Of a stretch of DNA of 64,000 nt, positions 34,740 to 44,115 are shown piece by piece. Every line of letters begins with the position of its first letter. The first letter of the stretch is position 1. A program made the position numbers and the translations under genes. The DNA comes from Chitinophagales bacterium (GTDB lineage Bacteria > Bacteroidota > Bacteroidia > Chitinophagales > UBA10324), in assembly GCA_025056305.1 (NCBI GenBank), contig JANWWJ010000002.1:31142-95141 (forward strand), given 5' to 3'. The notes below the pieces were generated by a model. That model saw only the letters and a program-made list of their open reading frames with translations. It ran no database searches and was not told where the DNA came from.

Positions 34740-37562
34740 ATGCCGGCTGCGACGCAAAAAATTTTTATAAAGGGTGCCCGAACGCACAACCTGAAATCGG
34801 TAGATGTAGAAATTCCGCGAAATCGGTTGGTAGTTGTAACAGGCGTGAGCGGATCGGGCAAGTCTTCTTTAACTATGGATACCCTTTATGCGGAAGGACA
34901 ACGCCGTTATGTAGAATCGCTTAGTGCCTATGCGCGTCAGTTCCTGACCCGCATGAATAAGCCTGATGTGGATTACATCAAAGGCATTATGCCAGCCATC
35001 GCCATCGAACAGCGTGCTGTTACGCGCACAACCCGTTCCACCGTAGGAACGTTGACCGAGATCTACGACTTCCTGAGCTTGCTTTTTGCGCGCATCGGCA
35101 AAATCATCTCACCGGTGTCGGGGCGGGAAGTGCGCAGGCAGACCGTCAGCGATGTTGTGGATGAGCTGCTGTGCTGGCCTGCCGGCACTTTGGTCTTGAT
35201 CCTGGCTCCTGTGCGTTTTAGTGGCGGCTCCATCTCTGCTGTCGACTTCCAAAAATGGCTCACCTATGCCGAGCAGCGGGGCTTCCGTCGTCTTTGGATG
35301 GAGCAAACGATTTATCGCATTGACGAGCTTCTCAATGACAAAACTGCTGCTGCCCTTGCCCACCGCATTACCGCAGTCCATTATCCTTCTCTTGTAATTG
35401 ACCGAATTCCTCTGCAACCCGATGAGGATACCCGTAAGCGACTGGCTGACAGCGTGCAGACTGCTTTTCAGGAAGGCGATGGCACCTGTCAGGTATTCGC
35501 CGAAGGTATTGGTGAACGCACCTTCAGCAACCGATTGGAAGCCGACGGAATCGTATTTGAAGATCCTACGCCCCAACTGTTCCATTTTAACAACCCCTAC
35601 GGTGCCTGTAAAGCCTGTGAGGGGTTTGGAACCGTAATCGGTATAGATGAAAACTTGGTCATCCCTAATCGAAAACTTTCGGTGTATGAAGGGGCGGTGG
35701 CCTGCTGGAACGGAGAAAAACTCAGCGAATGGAAAGAGGATTTTATCCGTCGTTCCCGGGCAAATGGATTTCCCGTGCACAAACCCATCAAAGATCTGAC
35801 GCCAGCCCAGTATCGCCTGCTTTGGGAGGGGGATCCCAAAACCGAAACATACGGCATCAATGACTTCTTTCGGTTTGTCGAATCGCAGACGTACAAAATT
35901 CAATATCGAGTGTTGCTGGCCCGTTACCGCGGTAAAACCACCTGCCCGGAGTGCCGCGGTTCGCGCTTGCGTAAAGAAGCTTCGTATGTTCAGATCAACG
36001 CAAAAAGCATAACCGATCTGGTCAATCTGCAAGTCAGTGAATTAGAACAATGGGTTTTGCAGCTTAAGCTGGAAGATCGCGAGCAGCAGATTGCGGGCCG
36101 TTTGCTTCAGGAATTGCGCCGCCGCCTGCGGGTCATGAATGAAGTCGGACTGGGCTATTTAACCCTTCACCGCCTTTCAGCTACTTTGTCGGGAGGTGAG
36201 CTGCAGCGCATCCACCTCACCCGCATCTTAGGCAGTAACCTAACTTCTTCGTTGTACATATTGGACGAACCCAGCGTTGGCTTGCATCCGCGCGACACCC
36301 ACTTGCTTATTGGGGTGCTGCGCCAGCTTCGCGATCTGGGCAACACCGTCGTTGTGGTAGAGCACGACGAGGAAATCATTCGCAACAGCGACTATCTGAT
36401 TGACATGGGCCCTGAAGCGGGCATCCGCGGCGGCCGCATTTTGTACTGTGGGCCCTTCGCCAATTTTGACGGTCAAGCAAACAGCCTGACAGCTCAATAC
36501 CTTTCCGGCCAGCAACAAATTCCTTTGCCCGAACGCCGCCGCTCGTGGCGTCATGCTATATATGTAAAATCCGCCTCAGCTCATAATCTGAAAAACATTG
36601 ATGTAACATTTCCATTAAACGTTCTGACCGTAGTTACGGGCGTTAGCGGATCGGGCAAAAGCACCTTGGTCACTGATGTCCTATATCCACTGCTCAGCAG
36701 GCATCTGGCCGGAGAAAGTACGGGCCATATCGCCGGTGAGTTGGGTGGCGACGTACACCGCATTCAACATGTAGAATTGGTGGATCAGAATCCTTTGGGC
36801 CGATCCAGTAGAAGCAACCCGGTCACCTACGTTGGCGCCTATGATTACATCCGAGAACTTTTTGCCCGCCAGCCCTTGGCCCGTCAAAAAGGGTTGCAGC
36901 CCCGCCATTTCTCATTTAATGTGGAAGGCGGACGTTGCGAAACATGCAAAGGCGAAGGAACCATTGTAGTCGAAATGCAATTTCTTGCAGACGTGCATTT
37001 GGTTTGTGAAACCTGTGAGGGTAAACGTTTCCGTGATGAAATTTTAGAAGTCACTTTTCGGGAGAAAACCATTGCCGAAGTACTCGACCTCACTGTGGAC
37101 GAAGCCCTTGATCTTTTTTGGGATGAAGACCGAATTGTACAGCACCTGCTGCCTCTGCAGCAGGTAGGCATGGGCTATGTCAAGCTGGGACAATCGTCTG
37201 CCACTTTGAGCGGTGGAGAGGCCCAGCGCGTCAAGCTGGCCTCATTCCTGACGCGGGGCAGCCGCCCCGACCCTACCTTGTTTATTTTCGATGAACCCAC
37301 CACCGGCCTGCATTTTCATGACATCCGTAAATTGCTTCTAGCCTTCGACCGATTGTTGGAGCAAGGACATACGTTGGTGGTCATCGAGCATCATCTTGAT
37401 GTGATCAAATGCGCTGATCACGTTATTGACTTAGGGCCTGAAGGTGGGGAAGCCGGCGGCTACCTTGTCTTTGAAGGCGTGCCTGAAAAGTTAGCCGAAC
37501 ATGCAAGCAGCCATACGGGTCGTTACCTGCGTCCCAAGCTCATGGCTGCTAACGTCCTGTAA
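34740..37562 (+). CDS. uvrA: Excinuclease ABC subunit A
   Basis: UvrA recognises bulky DNA damage in nucleotide excision repair. The 940-residue protein has two ABC ATPase halves. Walker A motifs are VTGVSGSGKSSLTMD at about residue 33 and VTGVSGSGKSTLVTD in the second half. LSGGELQRIHLTRIL and LSGGEAQRVKLASFL are the ABC signatures. Cys pairs for zinc are visible at ACKACEG, CPECRG, GGRCETCKG and CETCEGKRF. Length and domain order are normal. The stop overlaps the convergent crotonase gene by 14 bases. Confidence 0.96.
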   Translation: MPAATQKIFIKGARTHNLKSVDVEIPRNRLVVVTGVSGSGKSSLTMDTLYAEGQRRYVESLSAYARQFLTRMNKPDVDYIKGIMPAIAIEQRAVTRTTRSTVGTLTEIYDFLSLLFARIGKIISPVSGREVRRQTVSDVVDELLCWPAGTLVLILAPVRFSGGSISAVDFQKWLTYAEQRGFRRLWMEQTIYRIDELLNDKTAAALAHRITAVHYPSLVIDRIPLQPDEDTRKRLADSVQTAFQEGDGTCQVFAEGIGERTFSNRLEADGIVFEDPTPQLFHFNNPYGACKACEGFGTVIGIDENLVIPNRKLSVYEGAVACWNGEKLSEWKEDFIRRSRANGFPVHKPIKDLTPAQYRLLWEGDPKTETYGINDFFRFVESQTYKIQYRVLLARYRGKTTCPECRGSRLRKEASYVQINAKSITDLVNLQVSELEQWVLQLKLEDREQQIAGRLLQELRRRLRVMNEVGLGYLTLHRLSATLSGGELQRIHLTRILGSNLTSSLYILDEPSVGLHPRDTHLLIGVLRQLRDLGNTVVVVEHDEEIIRNSDYLIDMGPEAGIRGGRILYCGPFANFDGQANSLTAQYLSGQQQIPLPERRRSWRHAIYVKSASAHNLKNIDVTFPLNVLTVVTGVSGSGKSTLVTDVLYPLLSRHLAGESTGHIAGELGGDVHRIQHVELVDQNPLGRSSRSNPVTYVGAYDYIRELFARQPLARQKGLQPRHFSFNVEGGRCETCKGEGTIVVEMQFLADVHLVCETCEGKRFRDEILEVTFREKTIAEVLDLTVDEALDLFWDEDRIVQHLLPLQQVGMGYVKLGQSSATLSGGEAQRVKLASFLTRGSRPDPTLFIFDEPTTGLHFHDIRKLLLAFDRLLEQGHTLVVIEHHLDVIKCADHVIDLGPEGGEAGGYLVFEGVPEKLAEHASSHTGRYLRPKLMAANVL

Positions 37563-38322
37563 ATCGAGGTTTACGTTTTTCCAGAAAGGCTTGCGTACCC
37601 TCGCGGAAATCTTCCGTTTCCATGCAAGCGGCAAATTCCGCAATTTCCAGTTCAAAACCACTTCGATTGCCGGCCGTGGCCGCATGTACACAGGCCAGAA
37701 TACGCCGCACCGCCAATGGGGGTTTTTCAGCAATCTTTTGTAGGATAGCCTTGCTTTTGGCAAGCAACTCTTCTGAAGCTACCACATGGTTGACCAACCC
37801 CAGCTGGTACGCTTCCTGTGCTGTGAGCATGTCGGCGGTCAATAAGAGTTCTATTGCTTTAGCCCTGCCAACAAAAGCGGGCAATCGCTGAGTACCTCCA
37901 TAGCCTGGAATGATACCCAGGTTGATCTCCGGCTGACCGAGGCGTGCCGTGTCCGATGCGATGCGAAGATGGCAAGCCATGGCCAGCTCGCATCCCCCAC
38001 CTAGGGCATAACCGTTGACGGCGGCAACTATGGGAAGGGGATACTGCTCAATTCGGTCCATGACACGCTGCCCGTTACGGCTCATTGCTGCGGCCTCTTG
38101 CGGTCCGTAATGAGCAAACTCGCTGATGTCGGCCCCGGCTGCAAAAGCTTTATTGCCTGCGCCGGTGATGATGAGACCCCGCAGGCTGCTGTTGCGTTCA
38201 GCCTCGTCAAGCACTTTGGCCAGCTCCTCAAAAACCTTACGATTTAAGGCATTGAGCTTATCCGGGCGATTCAAGGTAACAATGAGTATGCTTCCATCCT
38301 GTTCGATGAGCAATGTTTCCAT
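37549..38322 (-). CDS. Enoyl-CoA hydratase/isomerase family protein
   Basis: 257-residue crotonase-fold protein with the oxyanion motifs AGADISEFAHYG and NGYALGGGCELAMACHLRIAS. The Glu in GQPEINLGIIPGYGGTQRLP suits hydratase activity in fatty-acid beta-oxidation; a role in an amino-acid breakdown path is also possible. It overlaps the 3' end of uvrA by 14 bases (convergent). An acyl-CoA dehydrogenase gene is found at 45.8 kb but is not linked. Confidence 0.92.
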   Translation of the reverse strand: METLLIEQDGSILIVTLNRPDKLNALNRKVFEELAKVLDEAERNSSLRGLIITGAGNKAFAAGADISEFAHYGPQEAAAMSRNGQRVMDRIEQYPLPIVAAVNGYALGGGCELAMACHLRIASDTARLGQPEINLGIIPGYGGTQRLPAFVGRAKAIELLLTADMLTAQEAYQLGLVNHVVASEELLAKSKAILQKIAEKPPLAVRRILACVHAATAGNRSGFELEIAEFAACMETEDFREGTQAFLEKRKPRFTGR

Positions 38323-38526
38323 AGAAAACGAATTTTATCGGTCTGCACAAATAATTTTTCATCAAGTCATGTCCATGAGGTCAGTTCAAAAATGAAAGAT
38401 TTTTCTATTCCTCGCTTACCGTCCACGTGCAATGCCAGCTTGAGCCGGACCACATCGAATGGCCTTGTGTGATGATCGGTCGCAGACAACTTACCACCTG
38501 ATTCATGGGATATTAGAGGAATTCCT

Positions 38527-40062
38527 TTAGTTTTCGGCAACAGGCTGCAGCATTTTTTGCGCATGCTGTAAGCGTGCACCCGTCTCTTCCTTACCCAATA
38601 TGGATATAGCATCCACCACCGAAGGCCCCTGCTCTACTCCAAGAATCAGCAACCTAAGTACAGGAAATATTGAGCCTGCTTTCAAGCCACTATTTTTCAA
38701 AAAAGATTTCATCATATGTTCTAAAGCTTCCTTTGAAAAAGGCTCCAAGGCCATTAAGGCCTCGATAAAAGCAGTCAGCCACACGGCTGCCTGATGTTCA
38801 TGGAGCTTGTTTTTCAGTTCTGCCGTCAGCACAGGCCGTTCAAAAAAGGGACGGCCCACCTCATCAAATTCCTCTATCAAGCTGCAGCGATGCTTAAGCA
38901 GCTCACAAACTTGCGCCACGTAGGTTCGGGAAAATCCATGCGGATAGGACGGCCGCTGCGCCCACAAAGCCGCCAGCTCCTCTCCCGAGCGTCGCTTCAG
39001 GTATTCATGGTTAAACCAGCGCGCTTTGTCAAAATCAAAGCGGGCTCCCCCTTTATGGATATGTTCTAAACTGAAATCATGCACCAGCTCGTATAGTTCA
39101 AAGAGCTCTTGATTTCCCGTTGGATGCCATCCCAGCAGAGCTAAAAAATTAATGACGGCTTCCGGTAAAAACCCCCGTTCGCGATAGCCTAAGGTGATCT
39201 GGCCCGTTTCCGGATCAGTCCAAGCCAAAGGAAATACGGGAAAGCCCCATTTGTCCCCATCGCGTTTGCTTAACTTACCTGTGCCTTCAGGCTTTAGGAT
39301 TAAAGGAAGGTGGGCAAAATGCGGCATATGCTGTTCCCAGCCCAAAAAGCGGTATAACAACACATGCAGCGGCGTTGACGAAAGCCATTCTTCACCTCTG
39401 ATCACATGCGTGACTTTCATCAGATAATCATCCACCACATTGGCCAGATGGTAAGTTGGCCATCCATCAGATTTAAAGAGCACTTTATCGTCCAGCTGGC
39501 GGCTGTGCACTACGACTTCACCACGGATCAAATCGGTAAAGCGAACCTCTATATCCTCAGGAATCAATGCACGGATGACATAAGGAGCACCTGAGGCCAG
39601 CCGTTGTTGCACTTCAGCAGTAGATAACGTCAACGAATTCTTCATGACCCGACGCATCACTGCGTCATACTGAAAGCTGTCACTACCGGCCCGGGCCTGT
39701 CTTTGACGCATTTCCTCCAACTCCTGGGCCGAGTCAAAAGCGTAGTAAGCATGGCCCCTCGCCACCAACTGGTCGGCATATTGGCGGTAGAGCGAAAGTC
39801 GCTCTGACTGACGGTAAGGTCCGTAAGGACCGCCTATATCAGGGCCTTCATCATATGACAGACCACACCAACGCAATGATTCAATGATATACGCTTCAGC
39901 ACCAGCCACCAGGCGGTTTTGATCGGTATCTTCGATTCGAAGAATTAACCTGCCTTGATGTTTGCGTGCAAACAGATAGTTGTACAAGGCAGTGCGCACG
40001 CCGCCTATATGCAGAGGGCCCGTGGGGCTGGGCGCAAAACGCACGCGTACATGCGAATCCAC
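38527..40062 (-). CDS. gltX: Glutamyl-tRNA synthetase
   Basis: GluRS, class I, charges tRNA-Glu. The 511-residue protein begins VRVRFAPSPTGPLHIGGVRTALYNYLFA, with the HIGH motif as HIGG. The KMSKS-type loop is GKLSKRDGDKWGF near residue 250. The C-terminal helical part carries the anticodon-binding domain. It is divergent from the polysaccharide deacetylase gene. Confidence 0.95.
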   Translation of the reverse strand: MDSHVRVRFAPSPTGPLHIGGVRTALYNYLFARKHQGRLILRIEDTDQNRLVAGAEAYIIESLRWCGLSYDEGPDIGGPYGPYRQSERLSLYRQYADQLVARGHAYYAFDSAQELEEMRQRQARAGSDSFQYDAVMRRVMKNSLTLSTAEVQQRLASGAPYVIRALIPEDIEVRFTDLIRGEVVVHSRQLDDKVLFKSDGWPTYHLANVVDDYLMKVTHVIRGEEWLSSTPLHVLLYRFLGWEQHMPHFAHLPLILKPEGTGKLSKRDGDKWGFPVFPLAWTDPETGQITLGYRERGFLPEAVINFLALLGWHPTGNQELFELYELVHDFSLEHIHKGGARFDFDKARWFNHEYLKRRSGEELAALWAQRPSYPHGFSRTYVAQVCELLKHRCSLIEEFDEVGRPFFERPVLTAELKNKLHEHQAAVWLTAFIEALMALEPFSKEALEHMMKSFLKNSGLKAGSIFPVLRLLILGVEQGPSVVDAISILGKEETGARLQHAQKMLQPVAEN

Positions 40063-40169
40063 TGAAGAACAAAGGTAGGAACCTGACCGCCAAAACCTCG
40101 ACTATCCGTTTTTTGTAGGGTCATAAGCAACGAAGTTGCTTTTGCCGGCATCTGTTGTAAAGGACTGGA

Positions 40170-40814
40170 ATGTATTTGGTTAAAACCCCCTCTTTGGTGC
40201 AACGTTTGTATCCGTGTTGGCTGTGGCGCATGCCCGGACCGCAGCGCATCATCTATCTAACCTTCGACGATGGACCTACACCCCACCTCACCGATGAAGT
40301 GCTCTGCTGGCTGAGCAAGTACAATGCCCGCGCCACCTTTTTTCTCGTTGGCGACAACGTAAGCAGGTATCCCCATCTCAAGCAGCGTATAGCCGCCGGC
40401 GGTCACAGTTTAGGCAACCACACTTATCACCACCTTAACGGATGGCTTACGCCAACTCAAGTGTATCTAAACGACATTGCCCTGTGCAACAAGCTGGTTT
40501 CTGGAACCCTGTTCCGACCGCCTTATGGACTACTGACCCGGCAGCAAAGTCGGCTGGCAGCCCGGAATTACCGCATCATTATGTGGGATGTGCTCAGCGG
40601 CGACTTCGACACATCCATTTCCCGCGAAAAATGCTTGCACAACGTACTGCAGCACGTTTCGGCAGGCAGCATTGTGGTGTTTCACGACAGCATGAAAGCT
40701 GCCGACCGTATGCTTTATGTCTTGCCTCGAGTGCTGGACCATTATGCCACTTTAAATTACCGGTTTGAGGCTATACCTGCTGATGTTAAGGCCACAGATA
40801 ATTTCGCCTGCTGA
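40170..40814 (+). CDS. Polysaccharide deacetylase (NodB homology)
   Basis: 214-residue protein with the NodB-type carbohydrate esterase 4 domain. YLTFDDGPTPHLTDEVLCWL gives the catalytic Asp and the first metal Asp, and NHTYHHLNG gives the metal-binding H-x3-H. FRPPYG and HDSMKA are later motifs. Substrates are acetylated sugars such as peptidoglycan or exopolysaccharide. No signal peptide is clear (MYLVKTPSLVQRLYPCWLW is only weakly hydrophobic). It is followed after four bases by tatD on the same strand. Confidence 0.9.
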   Translation: MYLVKTPSLVQRLYPCWLWRMPGPQRIIYLTFDDGPTPHLTDEVLCWLSKYNARATFFLVGDNVSRYPHLKQRIAAGGHSLGNHTYHHLNGWLTPTQVYLNDIALCNKLVSGTLFRPPYGLLTRQQSRLAARNYRIIMWDVLSGDFDTSISREKCLHNVLQHVSAGSIVVFHDSMKAADRMLYVLPRVLDHYATLNYRFEAIPADVKATDNFAC

Positions 40815-40818
40815 GCCG

Positions 40819-41601
40819 ATGTCGTTTCTGGTTGATACCCATTGTCATTTATACCTGCCCGACTTCGATGCTGACCGCGATGCCATGATCCAACGCGCGC
40901 AACAAGCCGGCATCAAATGGTTTGTGCTGCCAAACATTGATCGCAACTCTCTTGCGCCATTAACTGATTTATGCAGAAAATACCCCCAAGAATGCTTTCC
41001 GCTTCTTGGCTTGCATCCTTGCTCGGTAAGTAGCAGTTGGAACGAAGAATTGCAGATCATAAAAGATCAATTTTGCAGGACCGACCTAGCGTGGGTTGGC
41101 ATAGGAGAGACCGGTCTCGATTTTTATTGGAACCTACAATATGTCCAAGAACAAAAGCTGAATTTCAAACAACACATCTTTTGGGCCATCGAATACGATT
41201 TGCCGCTCATCATTCATTCCCGCAACGCTATCGATGATTGCATACAAATGATCAGCCAGCATAAGCATCCCAGGTTGCGGGGAATCTTTCATTGTTTTTC
41301 CGGCACCTTAGAGCAGGCGCAAAGCATTGTTGCCCTGGGATTTTGTTTGGGAATAGGCGGAGTGGTGACTTTTCCAAAAAGTGGCCTTGACCAAGTGTTG
41401 CTGCAGGTGGGTTTGGAGCACATGGTCTTGGAAACGGACTCCCCCTACTTGGCACCGATACCCTACCGGGGCAAACGCAATGAAAGCAGCTACCTGAAGT
41501 ACATCGCTGAAAAGGTGGCTGAAATTTTTAAAACCGACACCGAACACGTAGCCCGTCAAACCACCGGCAATGCTGCCCGCTTGTTTGGCTTTCGGTTTTG
41601 A
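40819..41601 (+). CDS. tatD: TatD family metal-dependent nuclease
   Basis: TatD-type hydrolases are metal-dependent DNases. The ATG at 40819 starts MSFLVDTHCHLYLPDFD, where HCH binds metal; other metal ligands are GIGETGLDFYW (Glu), PLIIHSRNA (His), IFHCFSGT (His) and LETDSPYLAPIPYRGKRNE (Asp). 260 residues is the family length. An upstream start would overlap the deacetylase gene by 50 bases. It is closely linked with that gene. Confidence 0.93.
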   Translation: MSFLVDTHCHLYLPDFDADRDAMIQRAQQAGIKWFVLPNIDRNSLAPLTDLCRKYPQECFPLLGLHPCSVSSSWNEELQIIKDQFCRTDLAWVGIGETGLDFYWNLQYVQEQKLNFKQHIFWAIEYDLPLIIHSRNAIDDCIQMISQHKHPRLRGIFHCFSGTLEQAQSIVALGFCLGIGGVVTFPKSGLDQVLLQVGLEHMVLETDSPYLAPIPYRGKRNESSYLKYIAEKVAEIFKTDTEHVARQTTGNAARLFGFRF

Positions 41602-41654
41602 CTGCGACCTCTTTTTTAATGACCTTTGCCTTTTGAAAATAGGATTCAGGCATC

Positions 41655-41745
41655 GGAGAGATGTCCGAGTGGTTTAAGGAGCACGCCTGGAGAGCGTGTA
41701 TTCGCCAAAAGCGAATCGAGGGTTCGAATCCCTCTCTCTCCGCCA
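41655..41745 (+). tRNA. tRNA-Ser (GGA)
   Basis: Type II tRNA with a long variable arm (TATTCGCCAAAAGCGAATC). Acceptor GGAGAGA pairs with TCTCTCC, and the anticodon loop CTGGAGA carries GGA at 41689-41691. The discriminator is G at 41742, and the CCA end is encoded (41743-41745). Confidence 0.96.
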
Positions 41746-41837
41746 GCATTTCGGTGTACGTGTTTTAAAAATCATGAGGGCAGCGTTCGCGGTGGTCCTA
41801 TTTTTGCCTTTCTTGACAAGTTTCAAAGCGTGATTTG

Positions 41838-42350
41838 ATGAAAACAATTGCCTTTGCGTGCGTGTTGCTTTTGCTGTTGCCACTTGCCGGGACAGCTCAA
41901 GACCTCATTCTGGGCTTAGGTCCACATGAAACTGCTTCGGTAGTTAAAAAAAGCAGCCGCACACCCACCGTTCGCCTGCGTGATGGTTCATTGCTTACAG
42001 TAAGCTATCGGGAAAACCTCGGTTTCAAAGTAACCTGGACTAAAAATGCAAAAACCTTCGCTCTTGCCGATTCACTCACAAATGCGCTCATGGTGCAGGC
42101 AGCAGAAAAAGACATTGACGGCGATGGGAAACATGAGGTCATCATTGCCGCCAAAATCACCGACGATAACATCGAAGTAACCGTATTCCGAAAACCGGAA
42201 TTTGAAACCTACTACCAACGGTGGTCTTCGTTTACAGCTGTGGCTGCCGTGGAATTTCCCGGCGACAATACCGTGAAAATCTATGACCTTAACGGCAAAG
42301 CAGGAACTTATCGGTTTGATCGCCACGGGAAATTGACGGAATTGCCTTAG
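41838..42350 (+). CDS. Small secreted protein of unknown function
   Basis: 170-residue protein with a clear signal peptide (TIAFACVLLLLLPLAGTAQ), starting at the ATG at 41838. The mature part contains VQAAEKDIDGDGKHEVIIAAKI, a calcium-binding-like DxDGDGxxE loop as found in FG-GAP-type repeats of secreted proteins. No other family is recognised. It sits between two tRNA-Ser genes. The mature part is too short for a complete propeller, so the loop may be a single repeat. Confidence 0.75.
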   Translation: MKTIAFACVLLLLLPLAGTAQDLILGLGPHETASVVKKSSRTPTVRLRDGSLLTVSYRENLGFKVTWTKNAKTFALADSLTNALMVQAAEKDIDGDGKHEVIIAAKITDDNIEVTVFRKPEFETYYQRWSSFTAVAAVEFPGDNTVKIYDLNGKAGTYRFDRHGKLTELP

Positions 42351-42377
42351 CACCTATCTTTATTTTACAGCATAAAT

Positions 42378-42466
42378 GGAGAGATGGCAGAGTGGTCGAA
42401 TGCGGCAGACTCGAAATCTGTTGTCCTGGGTTTCCGGGACCGGGGGTTCGAATCCCTCTCTCTCCG
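42378..42466 (+). tRNA. tRNA-Ser (CGA)
   Basis: Type II tRNA with a long variable arm. Acceptor GGAGAGA pairs with TCTCTCC; the anticodon loop CTCGAAA carries CGA at 42412-42414. The discriminator is G; the following bases CCCC show that CCA is not encoded, unlike the neighbouring tRNA-Ser(GGA). It lies 27 bases after the stop of the small secreted protein. Confidence 0.96.
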
Positions 42467-42593
42467 CCCCATGAAGGTTGACCCCTGATGGCACTGACGG
42501 CTACCCTGTGGGTTTTGACCGCACCTGCTTTGAAAAAAGCTTGTGGTTTGCTGCAACGGTGCTGTCTGATAGCGTTGCATAAGCCTTTTGCCA

Positions 42594-43250
42594 ATGTCAC
42601 ATGCCATGATTAGCACAGAAAAAAGACACCGGCTCTATCCACCATTGCAACAATACGTGGAAGCTTGCTTGGCCGAATTAAATTCTATTCCCGAGCAGCG
42701 AAAGCAATTGCTGGAGCCCATTGCGGCCTATTTAAAACAGCAAATGCAACATCGCCGCAAGCTTCAGCTACTGTTTGCCTGCACGCACAACTCGCGCCGA
42801 AGTATGTTCAGCCAGCTTTGGGCCCAAACGGCTGCTTATGTCATGGGAGTAAAAAACTTTAAATCGTTTTCAGCCGGTTTACATGCAACCGCTCTTCACC
42901 CCAACACCGTGGCCGCCTTACAGCGTGCTGGCTTCAAGGTGACCACAACTATGGAAGGGCACAACCCCATTTACAACGCCAGCTACAGCCCTACAGCTCC
43001 ATCCTTGTTATTGTATTCCAAAACGATAGAAAAAGGCTTTTTGCCTCAGGGCCATTTTGCTGCAGTCCTTACCTGCTCACAGGAAGGGGAATCCTGCCCG
43101 TTCATTCCCGGGGCCGATGCCAGTTTCCCTCTAACCTATACGGACCCCGCTACGGCTGATAATACCCCGCAGGCTGACGAAGCCTACGATGCTGTCAGCA
43201 GGCAGATTGCCATGGAATTGCTTTGGCTGTTCCAGCAGCTGCGTGCCTAA
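42594..43250 (+). CDS. Low-molecular-weight phosphatase/arsenate reductase-like protein
   Basis: 218-residue protein with a P-loop LLFACTHNSRRSMFSQ: the Cys-x5-Arg motif is typical of low-molecular-weight protein tyrosine phosphatases and of the thioredoxin-type arsenate reductases. FPLTYTDPATADNTPQADEAYDAV contains the later Asp. A helical N-terminal extension of about 55 residues precedes the catalytic domain. The start could also be the ATG at 42606. The true substrate (phosphotyrosine, arsenate or other) is not settled. Confidence 0.85.
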   Translation: MSHAMISTEKRHRLYPPLQQYVEACLAELNSIPEQRKQLLEPIAAYLKQQMQHRRKLQLLFACTHNSRRSMFSQLWAQTAAYVMGVKNFKSFSAGLHATALHPNTVAALQRAGFKVTTTMEGHNPIYNASYSPTAPSLLLYSKTIEKGFLPQGHFAAVLTCSQEGESCPFIPGADASFPLTYTDPATADNTPQADEAYDAVSRQIAMELLWLFQQLRA

Positions 43251-43254
43251 GGAT

Positions 43255-43944
43255 TTACTCAATGCCCCCGATCAAATCACGGATGCTTTGAACGTTGGCC
43301 CGCTGTTGTTCCAACTCGCGGTTCACCCGTTCCTGATTTTCCGCGTTCTTCTTGAGATCGCTTTCCGCTTTGCTGATGGTTTCCTGACAATCGCGGATGG
43401 TCTTTTCCAGCGAGGATTTTTCTTTCACCAAATTATCCAGCTCCCGCTGTTTGGCGTCTACCTGTTTCTGGGCACTTGCCAAACGCTCATTGAGTGCAAG
43501 CATCGTTTGGTTGCGGCCGAATTCACGCACCAATCCACTGGCCACATAATACTGTTCCTGATTACGCTCGGAAGAAACGTTCCCTTCCGAAGTAATAAAG
43601 GCAATTTGCAGCCGCGTGCCTTCGTTGGCATCAAGAACCTGTGCCAGCACGTCCACCGGTCGGGCGGAAAGCTGACCAATGGAAACATTGTTAAATGTCA
43701 TGATGCCTTTTTTTGAGCTGCCCTTTGCATTAAACCTTTTCTGCATGAACTGCATCAATTCCTTTTCCACCACCTTTTTATCGGCATAAGGTATAATTAC
43801 GTCCAGCCCCTTATGCTCTGCTTTATCAATGGAAAAGGTGCTTTCCGAAATCTCAATCTTTCTGGGGGGCTGCTGAGCCAACACGGCAAAAGGCAGGTTA
43901 CACACGAAAACCAACAACATTAGGCGAACAAAAAGCAGGTACAT
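43255..43944 (-). CDS. Secreted coiled-coil protein of unknown function
   Basis: 229-residue protein with a signal peptide (LFVRLMLLVFVCNLPFAVLAQ), a small alpha/beta N-terminal domain (residues about 30-125) and a long coiled coil from about residue 145 to the end (LNERLASAQKQVDAKQRELDNLVKEKSSLEKTI and on). No family is recognised; periplasmic location is inferred from the signal. Its stop is four bases from that of the upstream plus-strand gene. Confidence 0.75.
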   Translation of the reverse strand: MYLLFVRLMLLVFVCNLPFAVLAQQPPRKIEISESTFSIDKAEHKGLDVIIPYADKKVVEKELMQFMQKRFNAKGSSKKGIMTFNNVSIGQLSARPVDVLAQVLDANEGTRLQIAFITSEGNVSSERNQEQYYVASGLVREFGRNQTMLALNERLASAQKQVDAKQRELDNLVKEKSSLEKTIRDCQETISKAESDLKKNAENQERVNRELEQQRANVQSIRDLIGGIE

Positions 43945-44115
43945 AGGACGTGAAGTTTGTGCTAAACTAGCTACCGGTCGAAAATTCTGTTGTGGTATTT
44001 ATACGACATCCCTTGCTGTGGGGTTCATAGATTGTTCGCAAGAACATGTTCCCACCAACCTGTGCGATGCATTGGGTCAAGCTCCGCTACCTCAGAAATG
44101 CGTAATCGGAATGCA

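Noticed and set aside
35109..36032. 307-codon minus-strand frame within uvrA
   Set aside because: Antisense shadow of a conserved uvrA region; no domain features of its own.
38367..38612. 81-codon minus-strand frame overlapping the 3' end of gltX
   Set aside because: Overlaps gltX coding by 86 bases in another frame and shows no family feature.
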